A stretch of 63,716 nucleotides of DNA. It comes from Paraglaciecola polaris LMG 21857 (GTDB lineage: Bacteria; Pseudomonadota; Gammaproteobacteria; Enterobacterales; Alteromonadaceae). Below the pieces are notes generated by a model. It saw only the letters and a program-made list of their open reading frames with translations, made no database searches and was not told the DNA's origin. Below are positions 1-7,811 of this stretch, piece after piece. The stretch covers positions 1 to 63,716 of the forward strand of contig NZ_BAER01000051.1 in the NCBI RefSeq assembly GCF_000315055.1, in the 5' to 3' direction. A program made the position numbers and the translations under genes. Position 1 is the first letter of the stretch, and each line of letters opens with the position of its first letter.

Positions 1-68
1 AGGTTAATTAATTAGCTGAGTATAAAAGTACAGTATTTTTTATAAATAATAATGTTAATAATATCAAG

Positions 69-674
69 CTATATGTCGAGATTTTCAGCAGACTCAAGCG
101 CATCCTGCATATCGATACCAAGATAACGCACTGTGCTTTCGATTTTCTTATGACCGAGTAACAGCTGAATGGCGCGTAAGTTTTTGTCTCGCTTGTACAG
201 AATAGAAACCTTAGTTCTGCGCATGGTGTGAGTGCCATACAAACCGCTTTCTAAACCGATGGATGACACCCATTTATGGACTATGCGATCATAAGCGCGG
301 GTGCCAAGATGAGGCACAGCGTGTTTTCGTGAAGGAAATAAATAATCATCATATTTTAAATTTGCGAGAGTAATCCATTCGAGCAATGACTGGCGGGTGT
401 GAGCGATGATTTCAAACATTACTGGGGTGCCAGTTTTCTGCTGAACAATACTGGCTCTCGTTAAAATTTCACCAGCTCGCATGACATCTAACACTTTTAA
501 AGCGACTAAATCACAACCTCGAAGCTTTGAGTCAATGGCCAGATTGAACAATGCCAGCTCTTTAGTGTTATTGGCAATTTCAAGTCTGGCACGTATAGAC
601 CACACTTCTTGCTGACGAAGTGGTGCTTTTTGGCCGATGATTTTTCCTTTATTCCAAGGTATGCGACGAGCCAT
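69..674 (-). CDS. Catalytic-domain-only tyrosine recombinase
   Basis: This 201-residue protein looks like the catalytic half of a phage-integrase/XerD-type tyrosine recombinase. I read the active-site set as R52 (LRGCDL), K80, H149-x-x-R152 (HTMRR), H175 (LLGHK) and Y184 (VRYLG), so all catalytic positions are present. The N-terminal SAM-like DNA-binding domain of standard integrases is absent; the size resembles FimB/FimE-type switches rather than ICE integrases. It reads away from its neighbours' 3' ends with about 200 bp of non-coding DNA upstream. It is not the ICE integrase, which lies at the other end of the element. Role inferred: local inversion or resolution, or an accessory function. 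Confidence 0.8.
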   Translation of the reverse strand: MARRIPWNKGKIIGQKAPLRQQEVWSIRARLEIANNTKELALFNLAIDSKLRGCDLVALKVLDVMRAGEILTRASIVQQKTGTPVMFEIIAHTRQSLLEWITLANLKYDDYLFPSRKHAVPHLGTRAYDRIVHKWVSSIGLESGLYGTHTMRRTKVSILYKRDKNLRAIQLLLGHKKIESTVRYLGIDMQDALESAENLDI

Positions 675-774
675 GATTTTTATCTCAAAAAGATTGGGCT
701 TATGAGGTTATCGACCCGCTTGTATGAAATTTGACCGCAATTATTAAAGATAATTTACTGAAACGAAGATGAGC

Positions 775-802
775 ATGACGGCTATCCCTTGAAAGCCGTC
801 AT
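775..802. terminator. Perfect 9-bp inverted repeat, possible terminator
   Basis: The arms ATGACGGCT (775-783) and AGCCGTCAT (794-802) flank a 10-base loop, followed on the plus strand by an AT-rich run. It lies between the recombinase gene and the gene remnant ending at 876. No clear U-tract follows on the minus strand, so either a terminator or a recombinase target is possible. Confidence 0.4.
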
Positions 803-875
803 TAATGTTTGTTGAGAGGAGTGTCTGCAATTTGGCACATAAGTAATATTCATAAAGTGCGAATACTACATTAGC

Positions 876-1583
876 TCACTTTACTGCAAAAACCGTAACC
901 AATGTCTTCATTGAGTCACCCGTAATCATAACAAAGTACATCTTGCTCTCCACATGCTGCCAGAACTCGGCCTCTTGTGCATATTTTTTGGCTTTTTGGA
1001 TGGTGACCCTTTCAGGCAACTGGGCTTTAGTTAGCGCAGAACATAGCAACTTTGAGCACAAAGCCTTCCAAGGATGCTTAGGTACACCATCAGAAAGCCG
1101 TTCCACAAACCGTTCCAGTGCATGACGAGTCACCACGACAGGTCCAATGTTCGGAACGTTGATGACCTCATCGATTTCTCTCACTGTAGCATTATCGACG
1201 CTGTATTCTTCGAAGGAATGTGAGAGCCAATCGTCCCGCTTCTCTACCGAGATCTGTGCTTCCTAGTATCGAGTGAGCAAAAACCTAGTCAGGCTATAAA
1301 GTGAATGCTTAGTTGAGCGTTGTTTCTGTAACTTTTTGATAGCTCCTTTACTGACTCGGATTTGAAGCCCATTACCGCTTCGGTTACTCCCCATCACCTC
1401 TTTCACTGACAGTAGGTGATGAATAGCATAAAGCTCAGCTGCAATTGGCTTTTGCTGCTCGGGTAGCTTGTCGTATTGCTCACCTAAATCGACCTTTAGC
1501 TCACCACCTCTTCGAAGGCCGGTCTTCCAGTAAACCTTAAACTCACCATCAATCTGCTTTGTTAACAGGGTTAATACCATCAT
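876..1583 (-). pseudogene. Conserved ICE protein split by an in-frame amber codon
   Basis: The frame from the ATG at 1583 gives 106 residues and stops at a TAG (1263-1265). The same frame then continues open for 128 further codons to the stop at 876. The second part has no ATG, and its only plausible start is a GTG at 1184 without a good ribosome binding site. The two halves therefore look like one protein of about 235 residues with a single nonsense codon, possibly CAG to TAG. The first half begins MMVLTLLTKQIDGEFKVYW behind AGGAGA. No domain is recognised; the second half contains RHALERFVERL. It could be a real truncation, a sequencing error, or two separate small genes. Confidence 0.6.
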
Positions 1584-1646
1584 GTTTGTTTCTCCTATTG
1601 GTTATCTATTTTTCATTCTCCATGTTTTTTCAAATATGCAAGGCGC

Positions 1647-1669
1647 AAAAAAAGGGGCCGAAGCCCCTT
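1647..1669 (-). terminator. Rho-independent terminator after the Toprim gene
   Basis: Read on the minus strand: a 7-bp stem AAGGGGC/GCCCCTT closed by a TTCG tetraloop, then a T run. It starts a few bases downstream of the stop codon at 1673 and so ends the transcript that comes down from radC. Confidence 0.9.
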
Positions 1670-1672
1670 GGA

Positions 1673-2746
1673 TCAGATATGAACTTTAGGAAAGCCCATG
1701 GCACCGTAAACATTCAACACATCATTCCAATCCCAACTTTTCACGCCAAGTGACGTTGGTATCGGAGGGATCAACACTTGTGTCAGAATGCCTTTTTGCC
1801 AGGCTTTTTTCTTGAGTTCATTCGCTGCATTCAGGCCGGTCTCAGAGAGATCGTGATCTGCCCAGATGTACAGCATTTTCACATTACTTGGTGGTTCAAA
1901 CCTAGCCAGTAGCGTTGCATTCACAACCGACCAACATGTTTGCCCCGTTGCTCTGGTTACCGCTAGGGCCGTTTCTATACCTTCAGAAACACCTAGTACT
2001 TCACCAGGCTCACCTATAGGAATGGCACCACCAGTGATTGTTCTGTCACTTGGTATCGGCATCATCTTTTTAGGCTTTTCAACCGGCGCTTTGAATCCAT
2101 CTTCACTTAGGTAGATCCGATGGAACGTGGCCGAACGCCCTTGCTGCGTAACGATTTTACCTAGCAGCGCTGGGTAGCTATCGATAAACAGACCATCTTC
2201 ATCATGGTAAGGCAAGTTTGGATGAAACCTCAGCACCGAATCCCATTCAGGACGAAGCCGGGTAACAATGCCACGACGATGCAAGTAGTTCCAAACTGGT
2301 TGCGCACGAGTATCTGCAAGAGATAGCGTTTCTCCCCAGGTTTGATTCAAGCGATGGATAATCGCTTTGTCCTCGTCCTGCTTTCTAGCCTTCCAATCAA
2401 CAGCGTTACGCGTTATTGCCCGAGAAGGTGCTTGTATTTGTCCGGGTTGAATACCAAGAACTTGGCCAATTGCTTCAATAGACTGAGCAAAGTTCCACCC
2501 ATTAATCCAAGACAACAGTTCAAAGCCATCATGAAAGATACCGCAGGTATTACAAACGCCACCACCGGTATATTCAGCATCTTTGAACAGCCTAAAGCCA
2601 TCACGACCCCCATGAACAGGACAAGCCACATGACGGCCTTTTCGAGCAATAGCGGCATCAAGTTCTGGCACCAATGCCGCTAATACTTGAAGCCATTGGC
2701 CATTAAGATATGGCCTTACTGTTTCAATTTGTAAAGGTAACGCCAT
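1673..2746 (-). CDS. Primase-like protein with zinc ribbon and Toprim domain
   Basis: The 357-residue protein starts MALPLQIETVRPYL at an ATG preceded by AAGGAGG. A CHCC-type zinc ribbon is visible at C42-x2-H45 and C65-x2-C68 (ACPVHGG, GVCNTCGI), as in the zinc-binding domains of phage and plasmid primases. The C-terminal half has a Toprim-like core, with GEVLGVSEGIETALA around residue 250 and IWADHDLSETG near 295. No helicase motifs are present, so this is the primase portion without a helicase. It probably primes or processes DNA after conjugative transfer; that role is inferred from domains and position next to radC. Confidence 0.8.
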   Translation of the reverse strand: MALPLQIETVRPYLNGQWLQVLAALVPELDAAIARKGRHVACPVHGGRDGFRLFKDAEYTGGGVCNTCGIFHDGFELLSWINGWNFAQSIEAIGQVLGIQPGQIQAPSRAITRNAVDWKARKQDEDKAIIHRLNQTWGETLSLADTRAQPVWNYLHRRGIVTRLRPEWDSVLRFHPNLPYHDEDGLFIDSYPALLGKIVTQQGRSATFHRIYLSEDGFKAPVEKPKKMMPIPSDRTITGGAIPIGEPGEVLGVSEGIETALAVTRATGQTCWSVVNATLLARFEPPSNVKMLYIWADHDLSETGLNAANELKKKAWQKGILTQVLIPPIPTSLGVKSWDWNDVLNVYGAMGFPKVHI

Positions 2747-2754
2747 ATAACCTC

Positions 2755-2815
2755 CTTAAGTAAAAAGCCGACTCCTACCACTGGTGGTAAAAGTCAGCTT
2801 GGGTCCTACATTAAG
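2755..2815 (-). promoter_or_regulatory. Hairpin in the leader of the Toprim gene
   Basis: The minus-strand leader contains AAGCTGACT and AGTCGGCTT as imperfect arms with an inner ACCAC/GTGGT pair, ending about 20 bases before the ribosome binding site. It differs from the two-hairpin leaders of the neighbouring block and may be an attenuator or processed spacer. Confidence 0.4.
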
Positions 2816-2837
2816 CCGTATGGTTAATGCAGGAACG

Positions 2838-3179
2838 TTAGTCAAGCTGGATACCATGTCGTCTTAATAGCCACATGATGGAATCACGAAGCACATCAGG
2901 ATCGACAACCGCAGCCATCGCGCAAACACGAAAGCAAAATGGCGCTATTTCGTCATTTTGAATCCACGACAACACATCCTTGCGCAACCGAGTGCTGACA
3001 CGACCGTCCAGCAATACTCGGATCGCATCCAATAGAATGCCTTCGCGTAACTGCCAGATTTCCGTGTCAGACCAAGTGACTGGGGCATCATCAAACTCAA
3101 ATAGAAATTCGAGCTGTGATGATGTGTGTTGATGGGACTGCTTTTGTGATGTAGGAGAATGGGCAATGCGCCCATTCAT
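2838..3179 (-). CDS. Small conserved ICE protein downstream of radC
   Basis: This 113-residue protein is not recognised. It begins at the stop of radC (shared base 3179), so it is probably translationally coupled. The N-terminal 25 residues are rich in Ser, His and Gln. The rest is predicted helical (WSDTEIWQLREGILLDAIRVLL, WLLRRHGIQLD) with no transmembrane segment. Position between radC and the primase-like gene suggests a DNA-processing accessory, but nothing in the sequence proves it. Confidence 0.65.
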   Translation of the reverse strand: MNGRIAHSPTSQKQSHQHTSSQLEFLFEFDDAPVTWSDTEIWQLREGILLDAIRVLLDGRVSTRLRKDVLSWIQNDEIAPFCFRVCAMAAVVDPDVLRDSIMWLLRRHGIQLD

Positions 3180-3676
3180 TAAAGATAACCGCGTTCGGCA
3201 AGCGAAACGCAGCCCTCGGATGCGACTACGACATGGTCAAGCGTTCGAATATCAACAAGTGACAAGGAGTCACGAAGTCGATGAGTGATGCGTTTATCAG
3301 CTTCACTAGGCTCAGGATCACCCGATGGATGGTTATGAACCAGTATCACTGCTGCCGCATTAAGTTCCAATGCCCGCTTTGTTACTTCCCTTGGATACAC
3401 GCTCGCCGCATCTAAAGTGCCTTTGAACAGCTCTTCAAATCGAATAACGCGATGCTTTGTATCAAGAAACAGCACTCCAAAGACTTCGTGCTCATACTCG
3501 TGCATCAGTGTTTGCAGGTATGAGAACGCCGACGATGGCTGTTCAATTTTGCGACCTTTACTCAATCGACCACGAGCAAGCTTGAGCGCCATATCTAATA
3601 TATCCGCTTCGGTCACCTGCTCAGGAACGATGTAAGTACCGGCTTCTTCGCCAGCTAAGAACTTTTTGTTTTTCAT
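3179..3676 (-). CDS. radC: RadC-family JAMM protein
   Basis: This is a 165-residue RadC/JAB-domain protein of the short mobile-element type. The JAMM metal-binding motif is intact: H114-N-H116-PSG then S124-E-A-D127. The helix-hairpin-helix N-terminus of chromosomal RadC is reduced or absent. I chose the start MKNKKF at 3676 rather than an upstream in-frame start, because the upstream part is the hairpin leader and GGGGAG sits correctly before 3676. The family is common on ICEs, prophages and plasmids, and its biochemical role is unresolved. Confidence 0.9.
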   Translation of the reverse strand: MKNKKFLAGEEAGTYIVPEQVTEADILDMALKLARGRLSKGRKIEQPSSAFSYLQTLMHEYEHEVFGVLFLDTKHRVIRFEELFKGTLDAASVYPREVTKRALELNAAAVILVHNHPSGDPEPSEADKRITHRLRDSLSLVDIRTLDHVVVASEGCVSLAERGYL

Positions 3677-3747
3677 AGGAGTCTCCCCAAAAAAAAGCGG
3701 AGACGAACCCATGCCCTGAAGGGGACGGAATCGTCCCCGCAGGGTGG
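3677..3747 (-). promoter_or_regulatory. Two-hairpin leader of radC with masked ribosome binding site
   Basis: In the gene direction: CCCTG, hairpin GGGGACG/CGTCCCC, CAGGG closing the outer stem, then GTCTCC, a T-rich loop and GGAGAC, with GGGGAG (the ribosome binding site) inside the second stem just before the ATG. The same layout recurs before eight further genes of this block. A published radC RNA motif is described for leaders of mobile DNA-binding genes; whether this is that motif needs a covariance-model search. Confidence 0.75.
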
Positions 3748-3761
3748 TAAAATTGATGTGG

Positions 3762-5417
3762 TTACTGAATTAACAGTTGTTGTGTTACTTCGAATAACTC
3801 ACGCTTCAGATCTTTGACATCATTAATCACGATGCTTTGAGGAAAGAATCTCTCAACACTGCGTGTTTGAATCCCGATCCCCAGCAGCTCAAAGCCACTG
3901 CGTCTGCACCGGTCAACAATGTCATGCGTGGCAGCCCAATCATCTGGGTCACCATCCGTTAGCACTATCATTAGCTTTCGCTTCTGTTTTTGTGCTAACA
4001 AACTGTTTGCCGCAAACCACATCGCTTGTGCCATAGGCGTACAACCTCGTGGTTTTTGGTCAAAACAGGCGGCCCGATGTCGAACCGATTGCTTGGGCAA
4101 TAACGCGATAGAAACTTCCTGATGAATACCAGGAAAATAACTGACCGCAGGTACAACACCCGGTATACCTTCCAATGCCATGGATAAAGCCAAAGCGGCT
4201 TCATTGGCAACATGAAAGTACTTGCGATTACCTTCGCCAATGGGCTTACCCATTGAGCCCGATATATCGACAAGCAAGTGCACAGCAGCATTGGGCGCAA
4301 TGCGAGGTTGCCTTTGAATAAACAATCTCGACTCTCCTGCTTGTGAAGCGGCAAGACGATGGGTTGCAACTCGAAGACCGTGCCTTTGGGCATGATTCCG
4401 ATTGTCCTGACTGGACTGAACCATGCCCCTAAGTCGGGCTCGAATTTGAGCGGACTCAGACGCCGATAAGGTCAAGATGGCCTCATCACCCAACATAGCC
4501 TGCTCTGCTTGGGGCAAACTGAGTGGAGTGACGCCCTGATGTCCTTCAGCTTGTTCCGACAACACTTCTGCCACTTGGGCAAAGGTATCGGGTTCAAACT
4601 GAGCGGCACTGGCCTCTAAGGCTTGTCGCAAATTGTCAGCTTGATCAGAGTTATCAGAATCACTCGTTTCAGCAGCATCCCCTGTTGCAGACGAACCTGT
4701 TTCCGGGGTTTGACTGTCACTACTGCTATTGCTGTCATTACTCGCATCTTGTCCAATGTCATCACCGCCATCAGCATCAGACTCATCCTGTGGTGGACGA
4801 GATTCTTCTTCCAACATGGCAACGATGGCATCGACAAGTTTCAGCACTTCACCTGTAGATGCCAGGCTAGGCACTGCTGTCAGCATGGCGCTTAACCGGC
4901 TCATCGCTGCGGCAGGAAAGAGTTGTCTCACTCTTTCATCAACAGCTTGATACAAAGGTGTCAGCGCTTTCTGGCCCAGAAAATGGCATCTCAAGCGGAA
5001 CAACAACCAGGCTTGCAAGTTAGATGCAGGCTCAAGCTGTTCAGGTACACACATTTGCTGTGTGTCCACCATGTACTCAATCACTTGCGAAATACTGCGC
5101 CGGGTTCCGGGGTAATCCTTTGCCAATTCGTTTTCAATGCGAACGTCCTCAATGATATTGAGAAGTGCCTTACGGATCGGTTTGGACGACGCCTTCTGCA
5201 CCATGTCAAAATTAGTATGCCGAATATGCGCCGCTTCATGAGCCAGATAACCCCAAGCAATATGTTGATAGTGTGGGTCGTCTGGGTTTGCTGTTGGGAT
5301 CACAATCCGCTCACCATCGGTAAACGCATCTTGTCCTTGAATAAGCACCTTCACACCAAACTTTTCGCCATAAGCGGCGGCAACGATTGGCAGTGCGTTT
5401 TTTAATGGATGATTCAT
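3762..5417 (-). CDS. CobT-like protein: HExxH-type site plus von Willebrand A domain
   Basis: This 551-residue protein has three parts. The N-terminal part contains HEAAHIRH (60-67), a zincin-like HExxH signature. Residues about 200-270 are acidic and low-complexity, rich in Asp, Ser and Glu. The C-terminal vWA domain carries the MIDAS motif DISGSMG near residue 385. The architecture resembles the CobT/MoxR-partner family, and the MoxR/CobS ATPase of this block (7808-8767) is the likely partner. Such pairs remodel or insert metals into target complexes in other systems; the ICE target is unknown. Confidence 0.85.
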   Translation of the reverse strand: MNHPLKNALPIVAAAYGEKFGVKVLIQGQDAFTDGERIVIPTANPDDPHYQHIAWGYLAHEAAHIRHTNFDMVQKASSKPIRKALLNIIEDVRIENELAKDYPGTRRSISQVIEYMVDTQQMCVPEQLEPASNLQAWLLFRLRCHFLGQKALTPLYQAVDERVRQLFPAAAMSRLSAMLTAVPSLASTGEVLKLVDAIVAMLEEESRPPQDESDADGGDDIGQDASNDSNSSSDSQTPETGSSATGDAAETSDSDNSDQADNLRQALEASAAQFEPDTFAQVAEVLSEQAEGHQGVTPLSLPQAEQAMLGDEAILTLSASESAQIRARLRGMVQSSQDNRNHAQRHGLRVATHRLAASQAGESRLFIQRQPRIAPNAAVHLLVDISGSMGKPIGEGNRKYFHVANEAALALSMALEGIPGVVPAVSYFPGIHQEVSIALLPKQSVRHRAACFDQKPRGCTPMAQAMWFAANSLLAQKQKRKLMIVLTDGDPDDWAATHDIVDRCRRSGFELLGIGIQTRSVERFFPQSIVINDVKDLKRELFEVTQQLLIQ

Positions 5418-5476
5418 GGGAGTCTCCTAATCATTAGGGGGAATACTCCCTCAGCGGGAGCGTTTCCCCGCTGGGA
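5418..5476 (-). promoter_or_regulatory. Two-hairpin leader of the vWA gene
   Basis: Gene-direction stems: CAGCGGG/CCCGCTG, then GGGAGTnTTCC pairing with GGAGACTCCC. The second stem contains the AGGAG ribosome binding site and ends directly at the ATG. Same class as the radC leader. Confidence 0.75.
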
Positions 5477-5486
5477 ATGTAAGTGT

Positions 5487-5927
5487 TTAAACCTGTGCTT
5501 TTAGCTTATCCAGGTCGTATTTTTGACCTAACCAAGCCACCAATTGAGCTGGACTCTCGTGCTGCTCAAATGACGTTTTAAGCTGGTCTAAACTCAGGAT
5601 GTCATCCAATGTCAGACCGTACTGGTCTTGTAACTGAGTAGACACCTCGTGTTGATATTGCAGCCAGGCCCGCTCATAAGCGGTTTGCTGCAATGCCATG
5701 TTTGGAACAAATACCATGGCCGTTACCCAAGCTCCTTGTGCGTCCGCATCTGCGATCAAAACAGGGTTCTTGGGGATCACGACACTATGTGTTGAGTACG
5801 ACCGTTGTACTAACGTTCGACAACACGCCACTTCTGGTATCGATTCACTTTCAACAGCATCAGTCACACCACGAAAATGCGGTTCAAACTGGTTCAGTTG
5901 GCTGGGGTTATGGATGGTTGATTGCAT
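5487..5927 (-). CDS. Conserved ICE protein of unknown function
   Basis: The 146-residue protein is soluble, with no signal peptide and no recognised domain. The C-terminal third is helical and acidic (LDDILSLDQLKTSFEQHE, VAWLGQKYDLDKLKAQV). The ATG at 5927 follows AGAGG, which lies in the 3' arm of a leader hairpin. It lies between the DUF3150-like and vWA genes, whose neighbours include a MoxR-type ATPase, so a role in the same complex is plausible but unproven. Confidence 0.65.
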   Translation of the reverse strand: MQSTIHNPSQLNQFEPHFRGVTDAVESESIPEVACCRTLVQRSYSTHSVVIPKNPVLIADADAQGAWVTAMVFVPNMALQQTAYERAWLQYQHEVSTQLQDQYGLTLDDILSLDQLKTSFEQHESPAQLVAWLGQKYDLDKLKAQV

Positions 5928-5985
5928 AATTTCCTCTTACATAGTTCAGAGGACATGCGCCCTTAAGGGCAACATGCCCTCAAGG
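5928..5985 (-). promoter_or_regulatory. Two-hairpin leader of the 146-residue protein gene
   Basis: Gene-direction stems: CCTTGAGGGC/GCCCTTAAGG, then CCTCT and AGAGG enclosing an 11-base loop. The second stem holds the ribosome binding site. A member of the same leader family, with a weaker second stem. Confidence 0.6.
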
Positions 5986-5988
5986 ACG

Positions 5989-6942
5989 TTAGAAATAAAA
6001 TGAGTTTGGTACAGTCGAACCAAGGTTTGGTCTGACGGTTGGTTGTGGTATTGCACGTAAGTTATCTGCCTGAGCAGATACTGGCTGTGCGGGTTTAGGT
6101 TCAGGTTTGGGCATCAGTTGTCTGATATCCAATTGACCTTCACCGTGCATTCTCATCTTGTCTGGATCAGACAAAATTAAAATGGTCGCCATCAGTTCGT
6201 GATAGAGATTGTCTGTCACAGGGCCGGTCTTCGGCAGACGAACAAATAAATTGTCCATCGCTTCGACCATCGGCTGAACTCGATGATCCAGGAATGACAA
6301 ACCATCCAACTTGTCTCTTAACCGTTTGAGAGGGTTAAGGGCTCGCTGACTGATTTGATTCTTACCTGCAACGGAACGCTCAAACAGTTCATTGGCATCA
6401 CGAGCCACCTCCCTAAAGAGGGTGTGTCCCATACCATTGACCTTGTCATCTAAGCCACCAGCTTGGTCAGCCGGTTGCATTCGATAGATGGCATAATCGA
6501 ACTGAAGCCGTTGTTCCACGTCTTCGATGGGTGATAATGCACGTCGGATTGCATCTGCAAATTCCGGGTGTTTTGCAACCCAGTCAAACGTCACCTGATC
6601 ATAGTTGTCCAGGAACAACTGCTTGCACTGCGCAAACTCCTGACCGATTCTGTCAAGCTCTGGAACAATCTGATCAATTCGCTCTTCAGGGACGGCATAG
6701 CCACCTAAGAACCGCACACCGACTTGCTCACACAAGCGCTGCGCTTCTTTCTTAAGCCTTTCAAAGTTCGCCAATGCCTCTGGGTCGCAAATTTTTTTAC
6801 TCCCTAAGCTGGCAACATCCTTCGGTGGAAGTTGGCTGCCATTGGCTAATCTGAAATCTTCAGGCCTTAGTTTTTTTCTACCGCTCCAGATGGAACAGTC
6901 GATGTGACAAATCAAAAGTTTGTCGAGGGTTTGAATACTCAT
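5989..6942 (-). CDS. DUF3150-like protein of the MoxR/vWA cluster
   Basis: This 317-residue protein resembles the DUF3150 proteins found beside MoxR-type ATPases on phages and ICEs. Recognition is from overall appearance (MSIQTLDKLLICHIDCSIWS, then a long helical middle), not from a catalytic motif. The C-terminal 60 residues are proline-rich and flexible and end in NSFYF. That tail closely matches the ends of Exo (SSFYF) and the WGR-like protein (NYYF) next door. Likely partner of the MoxR and vWA proteins; function unknown. Confidence 0.7.
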   Translation of the reverse strand: MSIQTLDKLLICHIDCSIWSGRKKLRPEDFRLANGSQLPPKDVASLGSKKICDPEALANFERLKKEAQRLCEQVGVRFLGGYAVPEERIDQIVPELDRIGQEFAQCKQLFLDNYDQVTFDWVAKHPEFADAIRRALSPIEDVEQRLQFDYAIYRMQPADQAGGLDDKVNGMGHTLFREVARDANELFERSVAGKNQISQRALNPLKRLRDKLDGLSFLDHRVQPMVEAMDNLFVRLPKTGPVTDNLYHELMATILILSDPDKMRMHGEGQLDIRQLMPKPEPKPAQPVSAQADNLRAIPQPTVRPNLGSTVPNSFYF

Positions 6943-7008
6943 AGTGCATCCTCATGCGAGATGGGGACGCACCACTCCCAACAGGAGCAATGGCCCCCTT
7001 TTGGGTGG
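6943..7008 (-). promoter_or_regulatory. Two-hairpin leader of the DUF3150-like gene
   Basis: Gene-direction: ACCC, a G/C-rich first hairpin, then an 8-bp stem GTGCGTCC/GGATGCAC whose 3' side includes the GAGGA ribosome binding site just before the ATG. Primary sequence differs from the other leaders while the pairing is kept, which supports selection on structure. Confidence 0.6.
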
Positions 7009-7040
7009 TAGTAGTTGACGCGCTAATGGCAACATCACTA

Positions 7041-7811
7041 TCAGAAATAGTAATTTTGCGAATCAGGCGACGATTGGTTGAGATCGATTTTCGCAGGCAT
7101 TAAGTCCAGTGCTTCAGCAATCGGGCGAACCCGCTCTAAATCACTGCCTAGTAACCGCAATACATCTTTTTCCAACTTCAGTTGGTCGGATACTTCTATC
7201 CCTTCAGGACTCGCTACTGTGAGCGAACACAGAGGTGGTAATTGACGCTTAAAGGCCAGTAACAGCAACAATGGCCACGGGCCATCATCCGTGTTAACAA
7301 TGCCAGCGCCTTCACCTGACACCATGCTGATTTGATTGGTACTAGGTAATCCGCTTTTGCAAAACCCTAATGACCATTCTCCAATCCTGACCTGGTTATC
7401 ATCAATAACAGCCAAGCCATAGGCTTCAAGCAGCTTTGCCATATCGAACAACGCTTTTTGCGCCAGCGAGATTTGGCCATTGACGTCCTTGCGAGTACGA
7501 AACTCCCAACTGACGTTATTGGCGCACGCGACGCTATCTAGCGCATTTGAGAGTTCAAATGGCCGCCCTTGATGATCAATGCCGACTTGTCCAACAAATC
7601 GATAACCCTTGTTGATTTTCTCATTGATTCTTCGGTCTGCTTCAGCGTTAGGATCAGTCGAGTCAATCAATCGCTGCTGCGACAATTGACCGGCTTTTCC
7701 AAACCGAACTTCAATCTCCTGGGTGTCTGATCCAACGTAAATGGCCCATTCTTTGGCTGTCCCATCAGAATGACTGTAACGGTAAAGAGCAAAGCAATTT
7801 TCCATCATCAA
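7041..7811 (-). CDS. WGR-like domain protein of the recombination block
   Basis: The N-terminal 80 residues of this 256-residue protein resemble a WGR domain (FALYRYSHSDGTAKEWAIYV, FGKAGQLSQQRL). WGR domains bind DNA ends or RNA in PARPs and in some bacterial proteins. The rest is unrecognised. The protein ends SPDSQNYYF, an aromatic tail like those of Exo and the DUF3150-like protein. Its ATG overlaps the stop of the upstream MoxR/CobS gene by 4 bases (7808-7811), so the two are probably translationally coupled and act together. Confidence 0.65.
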   Translation of the reverse strand: MMMENCFALYRYSHSDGTAKEWAIYVGSDTQEIEVRFGKAGQLSQQRLIDSTDPNAEADRRINEKINKGYRFVGQVGIDHQGRPFELSNALDSVACANNVSWEFRTRKDVNGQISLAQKALFDMAKLLEAYGLAVIDDNQVRIGEWSLGFCKSGLPSTNQISMVSGEGAGIVNTDDGPWPLLLLLAFKRQLPPLCSLTVASPEGIEVSDQLKLEKDVLRLLGSDLERVRPIAEALDLMPAKIDLNQSSPDSQNYYF

